Below are positions 61,772-64,000 of a stretch of 64,000 nt of DNA, in pieces (position 1 is the first letter of the stretch; each line of letters opens with the position of its first letter). The notes under the pieces were generated by a model. That model did not search any database. It was not told where the DNA came from and saw only the letters and a program-made list of their open reading frames with translations. The position numbers and the translations under genes are program-made. Origin of the DNA: Cryobacterium glaciale (GTDB lineage: Bacteria > Actinomycetota > Actinomycetes > Actinomycetales > Microbacteriaceae); the NCBI RefSeq assembly GCF_004402535.1, contig NZ_SOEY01000028.1, positions 310,001 through 374,000 of the forward strand, in the 5' to 3' direction.

Positions 61772-63034
61772 TCAGAGTGCCGGGGCCGTCTTTCGGCCTC
61801 GCCACCACGCGCGCCGCGGCATCCGCTCGGATACTGGGGACGGAGCGACAATGAGGTCTTCCAGCACAAAACGACGGATGCCCAGGCGCGCCGGCGACTT
61901 CGGGCTCGCGTCCCGCAGGGTGCGACCGGTCAGCACCGCCGCGTCGAGGGCGCCCTGGTCGTGCGGCACCAGAATGGGAGACTCAATGCCGCCGAAGCGC
62001 AACAGCACTGCCGTCAGCTGACCGCGTGGATTCAGCCCGACGGCGCTCGCTCGCACCTGGTTCATGACGACGCTGACCGTACTGCTCCCGATCACCTCGG
62101 CGAGGTCGCTCCAGGCGCGCAGAAACCGGGCCATGCCGACCGGGTCGGCGAGCCCGCACGCAACGACGTGGTCGGCCACCCTCAGGGCCGTGATCGTGGC
62201 CGCGTTCCGGCGGGGTGCCAGAACATCGCTGGTCAGCTCCTCGTCGCTCTCGAGGTTGAACCCGGTGTCGACCACCACGTAATCCACCCAGTGGCGCAAC
62301 GCGTCGATGGTGCGGGTGACGCGTTCCGTCGATAGTTCGGGCCAGCGCGACGGCCGGCCGAGGCCGGTGAGTACCCAGAACGCACCCTGAGGCGAGTTGT
62401 AGCGTTGTGCGATGCGCTCTAGTTCCGACTGGTTCAGGCTGTCGCTTCCGGCCAGCCGGCACGCGGCCGCGAAGCCCGGAGCCTCATCGAGCATGCCGAG
62501 GCTCGGGGCGATCGAGGCGCTGTACGTGTCGACGTCGGCCAACACCACGGTGTGGCCGGCTGCGGCGATTTCCGCGGCGATGTTGATGGCGAGGGTGGTG
62601 CGTCCGGGAGCCCCGGACGGCCCCCACACCGCGATCACCGAACCGGTGTTGAGCGCGCCGCCGGTGAAGTGCCGCTCCCCCACGCGTAACGGAACGACGA
62701 CGCCCGACACGAGCAAATCCTCGATTTCAGACCAGTCGCAGGGGATCGCGACCGTTTCGTAGAGGCCGAGCGTGCCGGCCTGGCGCCGCTCCTGTTCCGT
62801 CGCGGTGAGGGCGACCACCCGGATTCCGCGTTCGTCGCACGCGGCGATCAGCTGGCCGGTCAGGGATTCCCGTCGGCCGCTGACCACGACGACATGCGGC
62901 TGTCCGTGGGAGAGGGTCTCCAGGAATTCGCGGGCGGTATCGACCCGCGTCACCACAGTGTGACCGCAGTCGATGATGTCGGCCAGCAGGCGTTGTTCGG
63001 TGGCCCGGTCCAGCACGAGCGCGAGCCGGGCCAT
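61772..63034 (-). CDS. CpaE/MinD-like P-loop ATPase with pseudo-receiver domain
   Basis: A 420-residue protein. Residues 1-115 look like a receiver fold without the usual Asp pocket, followed by a deviant Walker-A ATPase: WGPSGAPGRTTLAINIA near 138, LADVDTYSASI near 168, and VVVDTGF near 260. The P-loop lysine is replaced by Arg and the signature Lys of ParA/MinD is Pro or absent. CpaE proteins position pilus or secretion machines in Tad systems. Start at 63034 shares a base with the upstream SAF gene stop (TGATG); GTG 63037 is also possible. Confidence 0.75.
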   Translation of the reverse strand: MARLALVLDRATEQRLLADIIDCGHTVVTRVDTAREFLETLSHGQPHVVVVSGRRESLTGQLIAACDERGIRVVALTATEQERRQAGTLGLYETVAIPCDWSEIEDLLVSGVVVPLRVGERHFTGGALNTGSVIAVWGPSGAPGRTTLAINIAAEIAAAGHTVVLADVDTYSASIAPSLGMLDEAPGFAAACRLAGSDSLNQSELERIAQRYNSPQGAFWVLTGLGRPSRWPELSTERVTRTIDALRHWVDYVVVDTGFNLESDEELTSDVLAPRRNAATITALRVADHVVACGLADPVGMARFLRAWSDLAEVIGSSTVSVVMNQVRASAVGLNPRGQLTAVLLRFGGIESPILVPHDQGALDAAVLTGRTLRDASPKSPARLGIRRFVLEDLIVAPSPVSERMPRRAWWRGRKTAPAL

Positions 63035-63669
63035 CACGGGCCCGCCGGGGTGTTCACGGCCACGATCGCGAGGGCGTCGCCGTTCATGATGGCTTCGAGT
63101 ACCGCGCCCACGTTGTTCTGCGGCACGAGCATCTCGACCGATTGGCCACTGGAGGCGGCGATGATGCCGGTCGGTTCGACGATTCGCACGACGACGGCCT
63201 GCCCCACGAGGATCGTGGGCGGCGCATATTCGCTCGGTCCGGTAGCCCGCGCCGACCAGATATCGACGACGGAGCCCGCCGAGATGGACCCGGCCAGTCC
63301 ACCGGGAATGTCGACGACGACACTGGTCAGGTCGCTCCCCGACGAGTCCCCGACCGCCGATCGGGCCACGAGTTCGCCGGCCAGAATGGTCTGGGTGACC
63401 AGCAGCCCGCCCTTCAGGTCGGGTGCGGGCGCAAGATACAGGTCGGCCGCGCCGCCGAGCTGCACGCGGGTCAGGGTGACGTCGGCTGACTCGAGCTGGT
63501 CTCCGACGGTCAGCGTGTGCCGTGCGGTGTAGACCGCCGTGGTGCGGTCACTGCTGGCGACGATCATTCCGACTCCGGCGATCGAAGCGACGACGAGTAC
63601 CAGACCGATGACGAATCGGGGATCGACCCAGAATCGGCGGCGCGTGCGGGTGGGACGGGGTGTTTTCAT
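63034..63669 (-). CDS. SAF-domain membrane-anchored protein (CpaB/FlgA-like)
   Basis: A 211-residue protein with an N-terminal transmembrane helix (about 18-38) and a SAF domain (about 45-120; TARHTLTVGDQLESADV), as in CpaB/RcpC of Tad pili or FlgA. It lacks the longer RcpC C-terminal domain of typical CpaB. It overlaps the CpaE-like gene by one base and is preceded by a partial gene at the window edge. With CpaE it hints at a Tad-like or sugar-phosphate-binding system; no pilin, ATPase CpaF or TadBC is visible. Confidence 0.75.
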   Translation of the reverse strand: MKTPRPTRTRRRFWVDPRFVIGLVLVVASIAGVGMIVASSDRTTAVYTARHTLTVGDQLESADVTLTRVQLGGAADLYLAPAPDLKGGLLVTQTILAGELVARSAVGDSSGSDLTSVVVDIPGGLAGSISAGSVVDIWSARATGPSEYAPPTILVGQAVVVRIVEPTGIIAASSGQSVEMLVPQNNVGAVLEAIMNGDALAIVAVNTPAGP

Positions 63670-63726
63670 CCGTTGCCTCGCTTGTCGTTATCAGGTAGCT
63701 GAATGGGTGGGCGGATCGGGCGGGCA

Positions 63727-64000
63727 CTAGCGCAGGCGCACGACATGAATCTGCCAGAACGGGACGAGACGGTAGTGCAGGACCTCGGGCGTGCGGCGCA
63801 TCGTTCCGAGCGGATGCACCGCCAGATCTAGGTGGTCACGCGCCACCCGGTCGATGGTCCCGACCAGGACACCACCACGGGTGTCGAGCTCCACGGTGCG
63901 CCTTCTGCGGCACAGGCTGTGCAGCACGAAGGGGAATCCGACGCGGTCGGTCTGCCTGCTGGTGGACTCTGACTCGATGGCGAGCGAGGCCAGGCTCTGC
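63727..64000 (-). CDS. unidentified gene cut by the window end
   Basis: The frame is open to base 64000, giving the last 90 residues. Visible features are a basic patch CRRRRTVEL, a strand-rich stretch TRGGVLVGTIDRVARDHLDLAV resembling a small beta-barrel (Sm/SH3-like), and a hydrophobic end YRLVPFWQIHVVRLR. It lies 57 bases before the SAF-domain gene on the same strand and is probably in that operon. I cannot name the family. Confidence 0.6.
   Translation of the reverse strand, partial: QSLASLAIESESTSRQTDRVGFPFVLHSLCRRRRTVELDTRGGVLVGTIDRVARDHLDLAVHPLGTMRRTPEVLHYRLVPFWQIHVVRLR

Noticed and set aside
63034-64000. Flagellar FlgA or Tad pilus operon
   Set aside because: Only SAF and CpaE-like genes are present; no other flagellar or pilus gene is in view, so the assignment is left open.
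1-64000. tRNA, rRNA, phage or integrase genes
   Set aside because: No cloverleaf-like tRNA sequence, rRNA core or integrase/terminase motif was noticed on either strand; a dedicated tRNA scan was not possible.

Overview
The window is chromosomal DNA of a high-GC actinobacterium, most likely a member of the Microbacteriaceae. The pointers are a fused 2-oxoglutarate decarboxylase/E2 protein (Kgd), WhiB1, a SigR/RsrA pair, a PdtaS-type histidine kinase, mycobacterial-type GuaB1, near-universal G/C in third codon positions, and many copies of the octamer GCGGATGC/GCATCCGC. The family assignment is inference. No rRNA, tRNA, CRISPR array, transposase, integrase or phage gene was seen. Genes are dense, many overlap by 1-8 bases, and most are ordinary housekeeping or catabolic genes.

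Layout. 1-5.9 kb: an amidotransferase (cut by the window start), a type III glutamine synthetase, a probable 6C-type small RNA, a PuuD-like gamma-glutamyl hydrolase, PspA, an arginase-family protein with an altered metal motif, and a crotonase. 6.0-8.5 kb: a three-gene lipid-like operon (diacylglycerol-kinase-type kinase, two alpha/beta hydrolases) of visibly lower GC, flanked by direct copies of a 67-bp GGGCCC-rich repeat. 8.8-19.8 kb: flavin disulfide reductase, catalase with a Fur-family regulator, MMPL exporter, amidase, SDR, and a PRTase-S51 peptidase-ung-GNAT operon. 19.9-28.3 kb: a complete propionate/methylcitrate locus, gntR-prpD-prpB-prpC facing prpE-DUF485-actP, with two TGTATACA palindromes between them. 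28.4-33.0 kb: SDR, membrane acyltransferase, metY and metX.

33.1-36.3 kb: an unusual signalling trio (membrane histidine kinase, a kinase-like membrane protein lacking the key boxes, LuxR-type response regulator). 36.3-43.6 kb: MFS exporter, thiamine-binding protein, P-type ATPase, GT87-type mannosyltransferase, NAD(P)HX dehydratase, VOC protein. 43.7-51.7 kb: two CNNM/CorC proteins, GuaB1, Kgd. 51.8-59.5 kb: VOC protein, rsrA-sigR facing aroA-rsgA, bcp, whiB1, pdtaS; by memory this is the same gene neighbourhood as M. tuberculosis Rv3219-Rv3228. 59.5-64 kb: two uncharacterised membrane proteins, one built of six repeated membrane units, then a SAF-domain protein, a CpaE-like ATPase and a gene cut by the window end.

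Nothing is clearly a new defence or mobile system. The features most worth a second look are the GGGCCC repeat family and the cassette it flanks, the over-represented octamer, the kinase/pseudokinase/regulator trio, the six-repeat membrane protein, and the CpaE/SAF pair away from any visible pilus genes.
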